In this document: positions 51,600 to 60,829 of the stretch, piece after piece
Layout of the letters: every line of letters starts with the position of its first letter
Numbering within the stretch: the first letter of the stretch is position 1
Assembly: GCF_004134775.1 (NCBI RefSeq)
Contig: NZ_SDOZ01000002.1
Span: forward strand, 1,338,005 to 1,402,004
Direction of reading: 5' to 3'
Length of the DNA: 64,000 nt
Origin: Candidatus Borkfalkia ceftriaxoniphila
GTDB taxonomy: Bacteria > Bacillota > Clostridia > Christensenellales > Borkfalkiaceae
The notes under the pieces: model-generated
Told to the model about the DNA's origin: nothing
Seen by the model: only the letters and a program-made list of their open reading frames with translations
Databases searched by the model: none
Position numbers and translations under genes: made by a program

Positions 51600-51619
51600 G
51601 AGTTTCATACAATAATGGT

Positions 51620-51871
51620 ATGGAATACGAGAAAATTTATGTCGAAACGCTCGTCCGCTTTCCCGCGGAAGGGGGGATGCGCCCCGTCGCCGTGATCTGG
51701 GAAAACGGCAGCCGTTTCGAGATTGACAGAATAAAATTTATCGACCGCGCGCCCGCGCGCGTGAGCGCGGTGCTGCCCATGCGTTACACCTGCGTGATGG
51801 GCGGGCGGGAAAAGTATCTGTATTTCGAAGAAGAGGGCCTGCGCTGGTTCGTGGAAAGGGAACGCTTGTGA
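51620..51871 (+). CDS. Small conserved-looking protein coupled to dinB
   Basis: An 83-residue basic protein, MEYEKIYVETLVRFPAEGGM with a beta-rich middle and ending FVERERL. It reads as a compact domain (VAVIWENGSRFEIDRI; RYTCVMGGREKYLYFEE). Its last bases overlap the GTG of dinB, so translation is coupled, which points to a partner or regulatory role in translesion synthesis. No named family is recognised. The ribosome site is weak. Confidence 0.7.
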   Translation: MEYEKIYVETLVRFPAEGGMRPVAVIWENGSRFEIDRIKFIDRAPARVSAVLPMRYTCVMGGREKYLYFEEEGLRWFVERERL

Positions 51872-53112
51872 GGACGATATTGCACAGCGATCTCAACAAT
51901 TTTTACGCTTCGGTGGAAATTCTGCGGCATCCCGAACTCAAAGAAACGCCCGTCGTCGTGTGCGGCAGCAAAGAGGACAGGCACGGCATTGTGCTCGCCA
52001 AAAACGGTATCGCCAAAAAAAGCGGCATCCGCACGGGCGACGTGTATTGGCAGGCAAAGCAGAAATGCCCGAACGTCGTCGAGATCCCCGCCGATTTTAC
52101 AGCATATCTGCGCGTATCCAAGGAAGTGCGCAAAATTTACGAGCGCTACACCGACCGCGTGGAGGCGTTCGGCATTGACGAGTGCTGGCTCGACGTTTCG
52201 GAATCGGCAAACCTGTTCGGCGGCGGGAAAAAGATCGCCGAAGAGATACGCGCCGCCGTGAAAAAGGAGATCGGCATTACGGTCAGCGTGGGCGTGAGTT
52301 GGAATAAGATTTTCGCAAAACTCGGTTCCGACATGAAAAAGCCCGACGCGGTGACGGAGATCACCGAGGAAAACTACCGCGACCTCGTATGGCGCATGCC
52401 CGTCGAAGAACTGCTGTACGTCGGTCGGGCGACCAAAAACAAACTCAACAGGCGCGGCGTTTACACCATCGGACAACTCGCCAACACCGGCGAGGCGCTG
52501 CTTTCCGATTGGCTTGGCAAATGGGGGAGGTATCTTTACGTATTCGCAAACGGCCTCGACTGCTCGCCCGTCGTAAAAAGGGAAGAGGAACAGAACATCA
52601 AGAGCATCGGCAATAGCCTGACGAACTACCGCGATCTGAAAAACGACGAGGACGTTCGGATGCTCATTCTTCTCTTGTCCGATTCGGTGGCGGCGCGCCT
52701 TCGGGAAAGCACGTTCAGCAAGGCCCGCACGGTGCATCTGATCGTGACGGACTCTTCGCTCGTACATTATTCCAAGCAGGGAAAAATGTCCCTGCCGTCG
52801 CGCTCCGCGACTGATATCGCCGACTGCGCATACGAACTGTTCCGCGCGGTATTTCCCTGGAATTATCCCGTGCGCGCCGTCAGCGTGTCGGTTTCCGATT
52901 TTATAGGGCCGATCGAGCAGATGAATCTGTTTACGGATATATTAAGCGAACAGAAAGCAGAGCGGTTGGAAAACACCATAGACCGCCTGCGCAAACGCTA
53001 CGGCAACAACGTGATCCAGCGCGCCGCCATTTTAAAGGACGAGCGGCTGAAAAAAACGGATATCAAGGGCGAACACGTCATCCATCCCGAAAATTTCTTC
53101 GGGAAGACGTAA
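51868..53112 (+). CDS. dinB: Y-family DNA polymerase IV
   Basis: DinB performs error-prone synthesis past lesions. The 414-residue protein has the palm acids Asp8 (HSDLNNFYASVE), and Asp104-Glu105 (FGIDECWLDVS), the finger/thumb helix-hairpin region RATKNKLNRRGVYTIGQLA, and a little-finger domain. It has no obvious beta-clamp peptide in a clear form, although QMNLFTD near residue 352 resembles one (QxxLF). GTG start overlaps the upstream gene by four bases. A strong bidirectional terminator follows. Confidence 0.95.
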   Translation: MRTILHSDLNNFYASVEILRHPELKETPVVVCGSKEDRHGIVLAKNGIAKKSGIRTGDVYWQAKQKCPNVVEIPADFTAYLRVSKEVRKIYERYTDRVEAFGIDECWLDVSESANLFGGGKKIAEEIRAAVKKEIGITVSVGVSWNKIFAKLGSDMKKPDAVTEITEENYRDLVWRMPVEELLYVGRATKNKLNRRGVYTIGQLANTGEALLSDWLGKWGRYLYVFANGLDCSPVVKREEEQNIKSIGNSLTNYRDLKNDEDVRMLILLLSDSVAARLRESTFSKARTVHLIVTDSSLVHYSKQGKMSLPSRSATDIADCAYELFRAVFPWNYPVRAVSVSVSDFIGPIEQMNLFTDILSEQKAERLENTIDRLRKRYGNNVIQRAAILKDERLKKTDIKGEHVIHPENFFGKT

Positions 53113-53152
53113 AAGAGGCATATGTGCTTTGCGGCACATATGCCTCTTTTTT
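53111..53152. terminator. Bidirectional terminator between dinB and the ROK gene
   Basis: A 17-bp perfect stem (53111-53127 with 53134-53150) containing GGCATATGTGC, with A-run and T-run flanks. It serves both converging genes. Confidence 0.92.
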
Positions 53153-54291
53153 CAATCTCGGAAGAGCAGTTCGTTGAGATTGCGGCTGACCGCCAAAAGC
53201 GCCGCGCCCACGGCTGGATGCTCAGTATCGAAGGAATTGAAGAACACGCGGCTGTGATAATTGTTATTCAGTTTCAAATAAAATTCTTTTTCAAACAGTT
53301 TTTTATATTCTGTCATTTCTCCGTTGAGAAAGAGATATTCGGGATTGAACAACATGATGAGGTTCTGCACCGCGACGGCAAGATAATAAGAATAATTTTT
53401 AAAAATTCGTAGGCTCGTTTCGTCCGTCTCGCTTGCACGAATGAGCGACAGAAACTCTTCGTATGTGCCGCCCTTATATTGGCGGGAAAGCCCTTCGAGC
53501 GTACAGTAGGCGTAAAAACATCCCGATCTTCCGCACTTGCATTTTTGCCCGTTGGGAACGAGGGTGGTATGCTCGATCTCAATGCCAGTATCGCCCGCGC
53601 CCTTGTATATGTTCCCGTCAATGAGCGCGGAAAAGCCGATGCCGTCGGGGCTCAGCCGCAGGGCGACGCAGTTGTTCACATCGGTAAAATTGCGCATTTT
53701 TGCGAGCGTATATATGAGCAGACAGTCGGGATCGTGGAATATGTAGACGGGGCGGCCGTACTTTTCCGCGAACAGGGAGCGCAGAGGCACGTTTTCCCAG
53801 CCATCGATCTTGTCGATGGAAACGGATATATTTTCCGTGCGGTCGATCTGCCCCTGCACGGAAAAGGCGATCATGATGATCTCGTCGTATGTGGCGAAAT
53901 ATTTAGCGATATATTCATCAATGAGTGATAAAATATAACTTTTATGCAACTCCTGCGGACGTACGCGCTCCGATTGCAGGACCAGTCCGCCCAGATCGCA
54001 AAGAGCGAAAGTGATAGCCGAAACATTGATATCGATGCCTAGGATCCTGTTTTTTTGGTTATTGATGGTTAGAAGTTTCGGTGTGCGCCCCGAATATCCC
54101 AGTTTATGCGATTTTTCGATGATCAGCCCGTTGCTCACCATATCTGCCGTGATCGAAGAGATGCTCCCCCAACTCAATGAGGATAAATTCTGCAATTCGC
54201 GCCGCGAAATGCTTGAATATCGCTGAATGATCTTAAAGACGGTCTGAAAATTATATTGCTTCATTTCATAGTTGGTTTTCGTGGACTGCAT
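53152..54291 (-). CDS. ROK-family transcriptional repressor
   Basis: A 379-residue NagC/XylR-type regulator. The N-terminal winged helix (SISRRELQNLSSLSWGSISS, then ITADMVSNGLI) binds DNA; the ROK domain has ILGIDINVSAITFALCDLGG, DTGIEIEHTTL and the zinc motif CKCGRSGCFYAYC. The kinase ATP loop is weak, as expected for a repressor rather than an enzyme. The start at 54291 is preceded by AAGGAGAGAG; an upstream in-frame ATG at 54351 is rejected. It is divergent from the sugar operon and is the probable local repressor, with a sugar or sugar phosphate as inducer. Confidence 0.92.
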   Translation of the reverse strand: MQSTKTNYEMKQYNFQTVFKIIQRYSSISRRELQNLSSLSWGSISSITADMVSNGLIIEKSHKLGYSGRTPKLLTINNQKNRILGIDINVSAITFALCDLGGLVLQSERVRPQELHKSYILSLIDEYIAKYFATYDEIIMIAFSVQGQIDRTENISVSIDKIDGWENVPLRSLFAEKYGRPVYIFHDPDCLLIYTLAKMRNFTDVNNCVALRLSPDGIGFSALIDGNIYKGAGDTGIEIEHTTLVPNGQKCKCGRSGCFYAYCTLEGLSRQYKGGTYEEFLSLIRASETDETSLRIFKNYSYYLAVAVQNLIMLFNPEYLFLNGEMTEYKKLFEKEFYLKLNNNYHSRVFFNSFDTEHPAVGAALLAVSRNLNELLFRD

Positions 54292-54315
54292 TGAACTCTC
54301 TCCTTGCTTTCTTTC

Positions 54316-54344
54316 ATTATAAGGTGAACGGCTTATTTTGTCAA
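54316..54344 (-). promoter_or_regulatory. Consensus sigma-A promoter of the ROK gene
   Basis: On the minus strand TTGACA (54344-54339), 17-base spacer, TATAAT (54321-54316): a perfect consensus. Confidence 0.9.
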
Positions 54345-54409
54345 TGAACATTTAAAAATTGCGCGTCAATTCCCGATAAAATATTTTTTAAAAAATTTTC
54401 TAATCGCTA

Positions 54410-54438
54410 TTGACAAAGCAAACTATGCGTGATAATAT
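54410..54438 (+). promoter_or_regulatory. Sigma-A promoter of the GH127 sugar operon
   Basis: TTGACA (54410-54415), 17-base spacer, TAATAT (54433-54438), immediately followed by the operator-like inverted repeat. Confidence 0.85.
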
Positions 54439-54459
54439 TATATCAAAGGTTGATATAAT
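54437..54459. promoter_or_regulatory. Probable ROK operator
   Basis: ATTATATCAA and TTGATATAAT are exact complements separated by AGG, a 23-base site that overlaps the -10 box and start site of the sugar operon. Binding here would block transcription, consistent with control by the adjacent ROK protein. Regulator assignment is inferred from position. Confidence 0.65.
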
Positions 54460-54484
54460 TCAAATACGACCAACGGAGGGAAAG

Positions 54485-56254
54485 ATGGATTTTCAGGATT
54501 ACGACAAGCCCGCGGGCAAACTCATCGCGTTCGGGTACGCGGACGTAAAAGTAAGCGAGGGAGCCTTTTTCGAAGCGTACGAGGAATGTTACCGCTATTA
54601 CATGGCGATCTCCGTCGACGATATGCTGTTCGAACTTCGAAAGCGCGTCGGTATCGCCAATCCGCCCGCGGCGAAGACTCTCGCCGGAGAAAAGGGGACC
54701 TGGTACGGACTGGGCGGGAACGTTTTGGGGCAGTGGCTGCAAGCATACGCGCGCTTTTACGCCGCCACGAAACGGCAGGAAGTCAAAGACAAGGCGGACG
54801 CGCTCGTTGCGGGGCTTCGGGAAGTTACCGGTCGCGACGCACAGTTGGGCGACGGGTTGTTCATGTACTTTCTGGAAAAATACGTGAGGGGGTTTCTCGA
54901 CTGCTATGTTTACTGCGAAAACGAAGATGCGTTCGCCATGGCGCAGTCTTTCGTACGCATGGCGATGGGATCCCCCGTCTATACCGCGGCGAAAAAACGT
55001 TTGGGCGATAACGGTACCATGCCTGTGCCCGCGGAAATAGAGTGGTACACCATTTCTGAATCGCTCTACCGCTACGCCGATATCGCAGAATTGCGGAACG
55101 AGCGGGAAGAGGCGGAAAAAGTGCGCGCCTTTGCAAAGGGTTTCGAGTACCCGCAATTCTGGGATATTTTTTACGAGGGTAAAAATTTATTCGATTATTC
55201 CCCGCTCGCGGGGCAGAATACCGCTTATTTTCATTCGTACAGCCATTTGAATTCTTTCAATTCGGCGGCGTATGCGTATCAGAAGAGCCAAGATCCTTAC
55301 TACTTGAAATCGATCGTCAACTTTTATCGGTTTATGCGCGAAAAGCAGGAATTGATGACGGGCGGTTACGGTCCGCACCTCGAATGGTTGATGCCCCGCA
55401 CGGGCATGATCAACGCGTTGGAATTTTTTCACGATAGTTTCGAAACGCAGTGCTGTTCGTACGCCGTGTATCGCCTGAGCGACTGGCTCATGGAAGTTAC
55501 GGGCGACGCCGCGTACGGCAACTGGCCCGAAAAACTTTTATACAACGCCACGCTTGCGAGCATTCCCATGGACGAAGCGGGGCACGTGCAGTATTATTCC
55601 GATCTGAATACCGACCATGCCTGCAAGCACCTGCACGAAAATACCTGGACGTGCTGCACGGGCACGCGGCCGCTCCTTATGAACGAACTTCTGCGTTCCG
55701 TCTATTTTCATCGGGGAAACGACTTGTACGTCAATCTCTATATTCCCTCGTCGCTGGACTTCTGCGGCATGCGCGTGCGGCTGAAATCGGAATACCCGCG
55801 CGGCGGGCGGGTGACGCTCTGCGTGGAGAAAGGCGCGGGAAAGAGGAAGATCGCTTTCCGCCGTCCGGAAAGCGCCGCGTCGTTTTCCGTACATATCAAC
55901 GGGCGGGAGGAAAAGTGCCCTGTCCGCGACGGCTGGATATTCGTCGAGCGCGCATTTGCCGACGGCGACGAGATCGCGCTGGATCTGGAAACGATGCCTG
56001 TTTGGAGCAGGCTGGAAGTTTTCGGCGAGGGAGTCGCGGGGCTTTGCTGCGGACCCGTCGCCTTGGCGAGCGCGTCTTCCGCCGACGAAGTGCTATCCGC
56101 TCTCGACGTCGGAAAAGAGGCTGCGCCGCAGTTGGAAAAGATCGGGCCTCTGCAATATAGAGCGAAGGGGAGCGACGTGCTGTTCACGCCGTACATGGAT
56201 TACCCGAAAGGGGAAATTTACCGCGCGTACTTCCGCTACGGAGGGAAAGCATGA
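54485..56254 (+). CDS. GH127-like beta-L-arabinofuranosidase (cytoplasmic)
   Basis: A 589-residue enzyme of the DUF1680/GH127 (alpha/alpha)6 group. The zinc-thiolate site of beta-L-arabinofuranosidase (Glu, Cys, and a Cys-Cys pair of which one is the nucleophile) is mirrored by Glu320-x2-Cys323 (ETQCCSYAV) and Cys390-Cys391 (TWTCCTGTRP). In the reference enzyme the first motif is Glu-x-Cys, so there is one extra residue here. No signal peptide. The ATG at 54485 follows CGGAGGG. Its stop overlaps the second GH127-like gene, a diverged paralogue. The exact sugar removed is not proven. Confidence 0.85.
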   Translation: MDFQDYDKPAGKLIAFGYADVKVSEGAFFEAYEECYRYYMAISVDDMLFELRKRVGIANPPAAKTLAGEKGTWYGLGGNVLGQWLQAYARFYAATKRQEVKDKADALVAGLREVTGRDAQLGDGLFMYFLEKYVRGFLDCYVYCENEDAFAMAQSFVRMAMGSPVYTAAKKRLGDNGTMPVPAEIEWYTISESLYRYADIAELRNEREEAEKVRAFAKGFEYPQFWDIFYEGKNLFDYSPLAGQNTAYFHSYSHLNSFNSAAYAYQKSQDPYYLKSIVNFYRFMREKQELMTGGYGPHLEWLMPRTGMINALEFFHDSFETQCCSYAVYRLSDWLMEVTGDAAYGNWPEKLLYNATLASIPMDEAGHVQYYSDLNTDHACKHLHENTWTCCTGTRPLLMNELLRSVYFHRGNDLYVNLYIPSSLDFCGMRVRLKSEYPRGGRVTLCVEKGAGKRKIAFRRPESAASFSVHINGREEKCPVRDGWIFVERAFADGDEIALDLETMPVWSRLEVFGEGVAGLCCGPVALASASSADEVLSALDVGKEAAPQLEKIGPLQYRAKGSDVLFTPYMDYPKGEIYRAYFRYGGKA

Positions 56255-58128
56255 AAAAAACAGCGATTTTTCTGGCGTGCGCGTTGATCGCCGCCCTCTT
56301 GGTCGGCTGCGCGCCCGAAGAAAGCAAGGAAAAGAGCGACAATCCCCTCATGGAAAACCGCGTGAAACTGCTCGAATTCGATTACGGCGACGTGACGCTC
56401 ACCGACGGTATATTCAAGGACACCTACGAATCCGCGGCGGATTACTATTTGGGACTCAGCGTGGACGATATGCTGTACGGCCAGCGCAAGGCGGTGCTTC
56501 TGGATACGGGCGCGGGCAAAGATCTCGGCGGGTTCGGCGCGGGCGGCAACGTTTTGGGGCAGTGGATCCAGGGCAATGCCCGCTACTGCGCGGCGCTGGG
56601 CACGCCCGAACTCAAAGCGCGCGTTACGGAACTTTGCGACGGACTGTACGAGATCTCGAAAGTTTCGCCCCTGTTCAACGACGGGAAATCCATGTACAGT
56701 TTCGAAAAGTATCTGCGAGGCTGTCTGGACCTGTATACCCTCTGCGGTCTGGAAAAGGGGTTGGAAATGGCGCAGCGCATGGTGGACGCGGTGAAAAACG
56801 ACCCCGCGTACGCGAACGCCGAAAAACGCTTGGGGGATAACGGTTCCGCGAGCAACCCGCAGGAAATCGAGTGGTACACCATCGCCGAATCTCTGTACGC
56901 CTTTGCGGACGCGTTGAAAGCCGCGGGGCGTCCCGCCGCAGAAGTCAAGGAATACGCCCGCTTTGCCGCCGAATTCGAGTATAAAGAATTCTGGAACATC
57001 TTCTACGAAAACAAAAACTTCTACGATTACCGCCCCGTTTCGGGGCAGAATATCCAGCATTTCCACGCGTACAGTCATCTGAATTCTTTCAATTCCGCGG
57101 GAGCGGCGTACGGTTGGAGCGGCAACGATTATTACGTCGATTCCATGATCAAATTTTACGATTTCATGCGCGCGGAACAGGAATCCGCTCCCGGCGGCTA
57201 CGGCGCGCACACCGAATGGCTGCTGCCGCGCGAGGATATGGTGGATGCCCTGCAAAAATATCACGACAGTTATGAAAACCAGTGCGACACGTACGCCGTG
57301 TACCGCCTAGGCAACAAACTGGCGGGCTACACAGGCGAGGCGAAATACGGGGATTGGAGCGAAAAACTCTTATACAATTCCACGATCGCCTCGCTGGAAA
57401 CGGAGGACGGCTACGCCTTCTATTATTCGGATTTCAGTTCGGCGGGCGGGCAGAAAAACCTGCGTTACGACTGGCGCTGGGCGTGCTGCGCGGGCTCGCG
57501 GCCGCTCACGGTGAACGAGGTGCTCAAAACCATCTACTATCAGGACACCCGAAATCTGTACGTCAATCTTTTCGTCAATTCCAAAGCGGAGATGAAAAAC
57601 GCCGCGGGCGGCACGATCGTATTGACGCAGCAATCGGATTTTCCCGAGAGCGACACGATCGTCTTTACCGTAGAACCCGAACAGCCGTCCGATTTTTCCG
57701 TCAAGTTCCGTAAGCCCGAATGGCTTTCGGGCAAGGCGCAGGCAAAAGTCAACGGGCAGGCGGTCGGGCTTTCGGAGGACGAATGCGGCTGGCTGGTCCT
57801 CAGCCGCACCTGGGAAAAGGGCGACACGATAGAACTGACGCTGCCTTCTTCCCTGACCGTGAGCAAAATGGAATACGAGGCGGACTACGGCAAGGAAGGC
57901 GTGTTCGCGATCATGCACGGTCCCGTCGCATTGGCGGCTTCCATGCAGAACCCTTTGAAAGACCCCGCCGACGTATTGGACGGCAACGGCGATATCGCGG
58001 CGCAGCTCAAAGAGGAAGGACCTCTCGCCTATACGGCGCTTGCGGACGAAACGCTCGCCGTCAAACCCTTCTATCGCTATAAAAAACAGGAACTTTACTT
58101 CCTGTACATGAATCTATATCAATATTAA
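56251..58128 (+). CDS. GH127-like lipoprotein glycosidase
   Basis: A 625-residue paralogue of the upstream enzyme with a lipobox signal peptide (LLVGCAPEE), so it is anchored outside the membrane. Shared phrases include GLGGNVLGQW-like FGAGGNVLGQW, EIEWYTIAESLYAFAD and HFHAYSHLNSFNSAG. Catalytic-site counterparts are Glu342-x2-Cys345 (YENQCDTYAV) and Cys412-Cys413 (WACCAGSRP). The pair suggests two-step trimming: first outside, then inside after import. The ATG overlaps the upstream TGA by four bases. Confidence 0.85.
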   Translation: MKKTAIFLACALIAALLVGCAPEESKEKSDNPLMENRVKLLEFDYGDVTLTDGIFKDTYESAADYYLGLSVDDMLYGQRKAVLLDTGAGKDLGGFGAGGNVLGQWIQGNARYCAALGTPELKARVTELCDGLYEISKVSPLFNDGKSMYSFEKYLRGCLDLYTLCGLEKGLEMAQRMVDAVKNDPAYANAEKRLGDNGSASNPQEIEWYTIAESLYAFADALKAAGRPAAEVKEYARFAAEFEYKEFWNIFYENKNFYDYRPVSGQNIQHFHAYSHLNSFNSAGAAYGWSGNDYYVDSMIKFYDFMRAEQESAPGGYGAHTEWLLPREDMVDALQKYHDSYENQCDTYAVYRLGNKLAGYTGEAKYGDWSEKLLYNSTIASLETEDGYAFYYSDFSSAGGQKNLRYDWRWACCAGSRPLTVNEVLKTIYYQDTRNLYVNLFVNSKAEMKNAAGGTIVLTQQSDFPESDTIVFTVEPEQPSDFSVKFRKPEWLSGKAQAKVNGQAVGLSEDECGWLVLSRTWEKGDTIELTLPSSLTVSKMEYEADYGKEGVFAIMHGPVALAASMQNPLKDPADVLDGNGDIAAQLKEEGPLAYTALADETLAVKPFYRYKKQELYFLYMNLYQY

Positions 58129-58139
58129 CGGAGACGCAT

Positions 58140-59573
58140 ATGATCAAAATCGGAATGGTGGGAACGCATCAACTGAGTTTTCCCGGAGAGAAAGAGAACC
58201 TGTACGGAAGAATGCGGGAACAAATGCGGAAAAACGCAAGCGAAATGGGCTTCGAACTGTACGCGTACGAGAAACTCGTCGTCACGGAGGAAGAGGCGCT
58301 TGCCGCGCGACGGGCGCTGGAAGAGGAGAAAGTTGACTTTCTGCTCATTCTCAACGTGTCGTACTCGGCGGGGCATCTGGTATCGGCGTTGTATCGGATA
58401 CGCGGCGCGAGGGTGGGACTCTGGGCTGTCCCCGAAGGGGCGGCGAGCGGGCCCGTGCCGTACAATTCTTTTTGTTCGGCGAATATGTTTCAGGGTATCA
58501 ACGCGCACTATCTGCGCGATTACGGCATCAAAAGCAAGTGGTTTTACGGCTTTGCGGACGACGCGCGTTTCAAGCGCCGCCTTGCGGTGACCGTGCGCGC
58601 CCTGCGCGCGCTGAAAAAACTGCGCTCGTCGCGCGTCGCGCTCATCGGCGGGTTTGCGCCCGGGTTCAACGATCTGTATTTCGACGAGCGTACGGCGTTT
58701 TCCAAACTGGACGGCATCTATATCAACCGCCTGCACGAGTATTCGGAGATCATCGCGATCGCGGATAAGATATCCGACGAAGAAGTGAAAAACTGCGCGC
58801 AAAGTCTGGGCGAGGATGCGATTCCCAAAACGAAAAACGCGGAAAAATTATACTCGCTGAGCCTGAAAATATATCTGGCATATAAAAAGTTCGCGGCAGA
58901 ACACGGCTACGACGCCCTGGCGGTTTCCTGCTGGCCGAAGTTTCAGGATGATTACCGCTATTCGGTTTGTTCGGTCCTGGGCATGCTGAACGACGATAAG
59001 ATCGTAGCGGCGTGCGAAGGCGATCTGATGAGCGCGATTTCCATGCTCGCGTTGCAGGAGATGAGCGGGGAAAGCACGGCGCTGATGGACTTTTCCGCGT
59101 TCGACGAAACGGACGAGAGCGTGCTCTTATGGCACTGCGGGCCCGCGACGAAAAAGTTCTGCCAAAAGAACGGGTACACCCTGGGCGAGAATTACAGCGG
59201 CATGGCGCACGAGAAAGGCAAGATCAACGGCGTGGGCGTTGCGCGGGACATGGAGTTTGACGAAACGGAGGCGACCGTCTTCCGTTTCAGCGGGGATATG
59301 GAAAAATATCTGAATCTGGGCGGAAAATTCATGGGCAAGGGCAAACCGAGTTTCTGCGGCAGCCGAGGCTGGCTGGGCGGGCTGAAAATGAATGGCGAAA
59401 AGATATCCGCGCTCGATTTTACCAACACGATCCTCGCTTCGGGATTCGAACACCATTACCCCGTCGCGAAGGGCGATTATTGCGACGAGGTCGCGGAACT
59501 GAACGCCTGGCTGGGCATCGGCGCGATCGAAAAGATACGGTACAAAGATCATTTGCAGGAGGCGAAAAGATGA
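58140..59573 (+). CDS. L-fucose/L-arabinose isomerase-like protein
   Basis: A 477-residue member of the sugar-isomerase superfamily (FucI/AraA fold) that interconverts aldoses and ketoses with Mn2+. N-terminal Rossmann-type segment IKIGMVGTHQL, central acids in ACEGDLMSAISML (Glu293, Asp295) that correspond to metal ligands, and a late EHHYPVAKGD with a likely ligand His. It diverges clearly from true FucI or AraA, so the substrate is open: arabinose released by GH127 is the simplest guess. It starts 11 bases after the GH127 lipoprotein gene, with an ACGGAG site. Confidence 0.8.
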   Translation: MIKIGMVGTHQLSFPGEKENLYGRMREQMRKNASEMGFELYAYEKLVVTEEEALAARRALEEEKVDFLLILNVSYSAGHLVSALYRIRGARVGLWAVPEGAASGPVPYNSFCSANMFQGINAHYLRDYGIKSKWFYGFADDARFKRRLAVTVRALRALKKLRSSRVALIGGFAPGFNDLYFDERTAFSKLDGIYINRLHEYSEIIAIADKISDEEVKNCAQSLGEDAIPKTKNAEKLYSLSLKIYLAYKKFAAEHGYDALAVSCWPKFQDDYRYSVCSVLGMLNDDKIVAACEGDLMSAISMLALQEMSGESTALMDFSAFDETDESVLLWHCGPATKKFCQKNGYTLGENYSGMAHEKGKINGVGVARDMEFDETEATVFRFSGDMEKYLNLGGKFMGKGKPSFCGSRGWLGGLKMNGEKISALDFTNTILASGFEHHYPVAKGDYCDEVAELNAWLGIGAIEKIRYKDHLQEAKR

Positions 59574-60829
59574 AAAACGATATGACCATAACGCAGATGA
59601 TGCGCGCGTCGGAGAAACTGAAAAAACAGGGACAGCGGTTCACGCATCTGGGCATCGGCCCCATGTCGGAAAATTTACTGCGCGCGGCGCTGGAACTTTC
59701 CAAAGAAAAAGACTTTCCGCTTATCCTCATAGCGAGCCGCAATCAAGTGGACGGGGACGAATTCGGCGGCGGGTATGTGTGCGGATTCGATCAGAAACGA
59801 TTTGTGGCAAAGACAAACGAGATCGCCGAGGAAATAGGTTACGACAACCTCTGCTATTTTTGCCGCGACCACGGCGGACCGTGGCAGCGTGACAAGGAAC
59901 GCGCCGGCCGTCTGCCCGTAAACGAAGCGATGAAGATCGCCAAACGCTCGTACATAGAGGATATCGAGAGCGGGTTTCACCTTTTGCATATCGACCCGAC
60001 GAAAGATCCGTTTTGCGGCAAGGTCGTGCCGCTCGATCTGGTATTGCACCGCACGCTGGAACTCATCGAAACGGTGGAAGCAAAGAGAAAGGAGTTGGGC
60101 ATTGAGGGCGTCGCGTACGAAGTCGGCACGGAAGAAACGATGGGCGGACTGATCAGCGCGGAAGCGTTCGAGGGATTTATTCGCGAACTGAAAGCGAAAC
60201 TGAGCGAGCGGAACTTACCCATGCCGCTTTTCGTGGTGGGGCAGACGGGTACGCTGACGCGGCTGACGTCGAACGTGGGAAGTTACGACAGGGCTACGGC
60301 GGGCGCGCTGGGCCGCATCGTGGAAAAATACGGCACGGGGCTGAAAGAGCACAACGGGGATTATCTTTCCAACGAAATTCTTTTAGAACACCCGATCATC
60401 GGCGTGACGGCGATGAACGTGGCGCCCGAATTCGGGTTGGTGGAGACCGAAGCGCTCTTGGAACTGTGCGCGACGGAAGAGAAATTTACCGAGGAGAAAA
60501 AACGCTCGAACGTGAAAGCGATCGTGTCGAAATACGCGATCGGCGGAGAACGCTGGCGCAAGTGGATGGTGGGCGGAAAACGGGAAGCGAGCGTAAAGGA
60601 GATCGCCGCAAATGCGGAGGATGTAGCGCTCATCACGAAAATGTGCGGTCATTATACGCTCAACGAGCCGGAAGTGAAAGAGGCGCTTTCCAAACTGTAC
60701 GGAAACCTTTCCGCGCTCGGTTTAAACGGTCATACCTACGTCGTCAAGAAGATCAAGGACAGCATCGACCGCTACGTTTACTGTTTCAACCTCTACGGTC
60801 TGACCACGAAGTTAAGGAACGTTCTATGA
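59570..60829 (+). CDS. GatZ/KbaZ-like tagatose-bisphosphate aldolase family protein
   Basis: A 419-residue protein related to GatZ/KbaZ, the subunit usually called non-catalytic in class II tagatose-1,6-bisphosphate aldolase. Matching phrases: ILIASRNQVDGDEFGGGYV, CRDHGGPWQ (GGDHLGPN in GatZ), FHLLHIDPTKDP and VGTEETMGG. No GatY/KbaY gene is in the window, so this protein may be an aldolase in its own right or use a partner elsewhere. The ATG at 59570 (AGGAGG before it) overlaps the isomerase stop; its own stop overlaps the ROK kinase start. Confidence 0.8.
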   Translation: MKNDMTITQMMRASEKLKKQGQRFTHLGIGPMSENLLRAALELSKEKDFPLILIASRNQVDGDEFGGGYVCGFDQKRFVAKTNEIAEEIGYDNLCYFCRDHGGPWQRDKERAGRLPVNEAMKIAKRSYIEDIESGFHLLHIDPTKDPFCGKVVPLDLVLHRTLELIETVEAKRKELGIEGVAYEVGTEETMGGLISAEAFEGFIRELKAKLSERNLPMPLFVVGQTGTLTRLTSNVGSYDRATAGALGRIVEKYGTGLKEHNGDYLSNEILLEHPIIGVTAMNVAPEFGLVETEALLELCATEEKFTEEKKRSNVKAIVSKYAIGGERWRKWMVGGKREASVKEIAANAEDVALITKMCGHYTLNEPEVKEALSKLYGNLSALGLNGHTYVVKKIKDSIDRYVYCFNLYGLTTKLRNVL

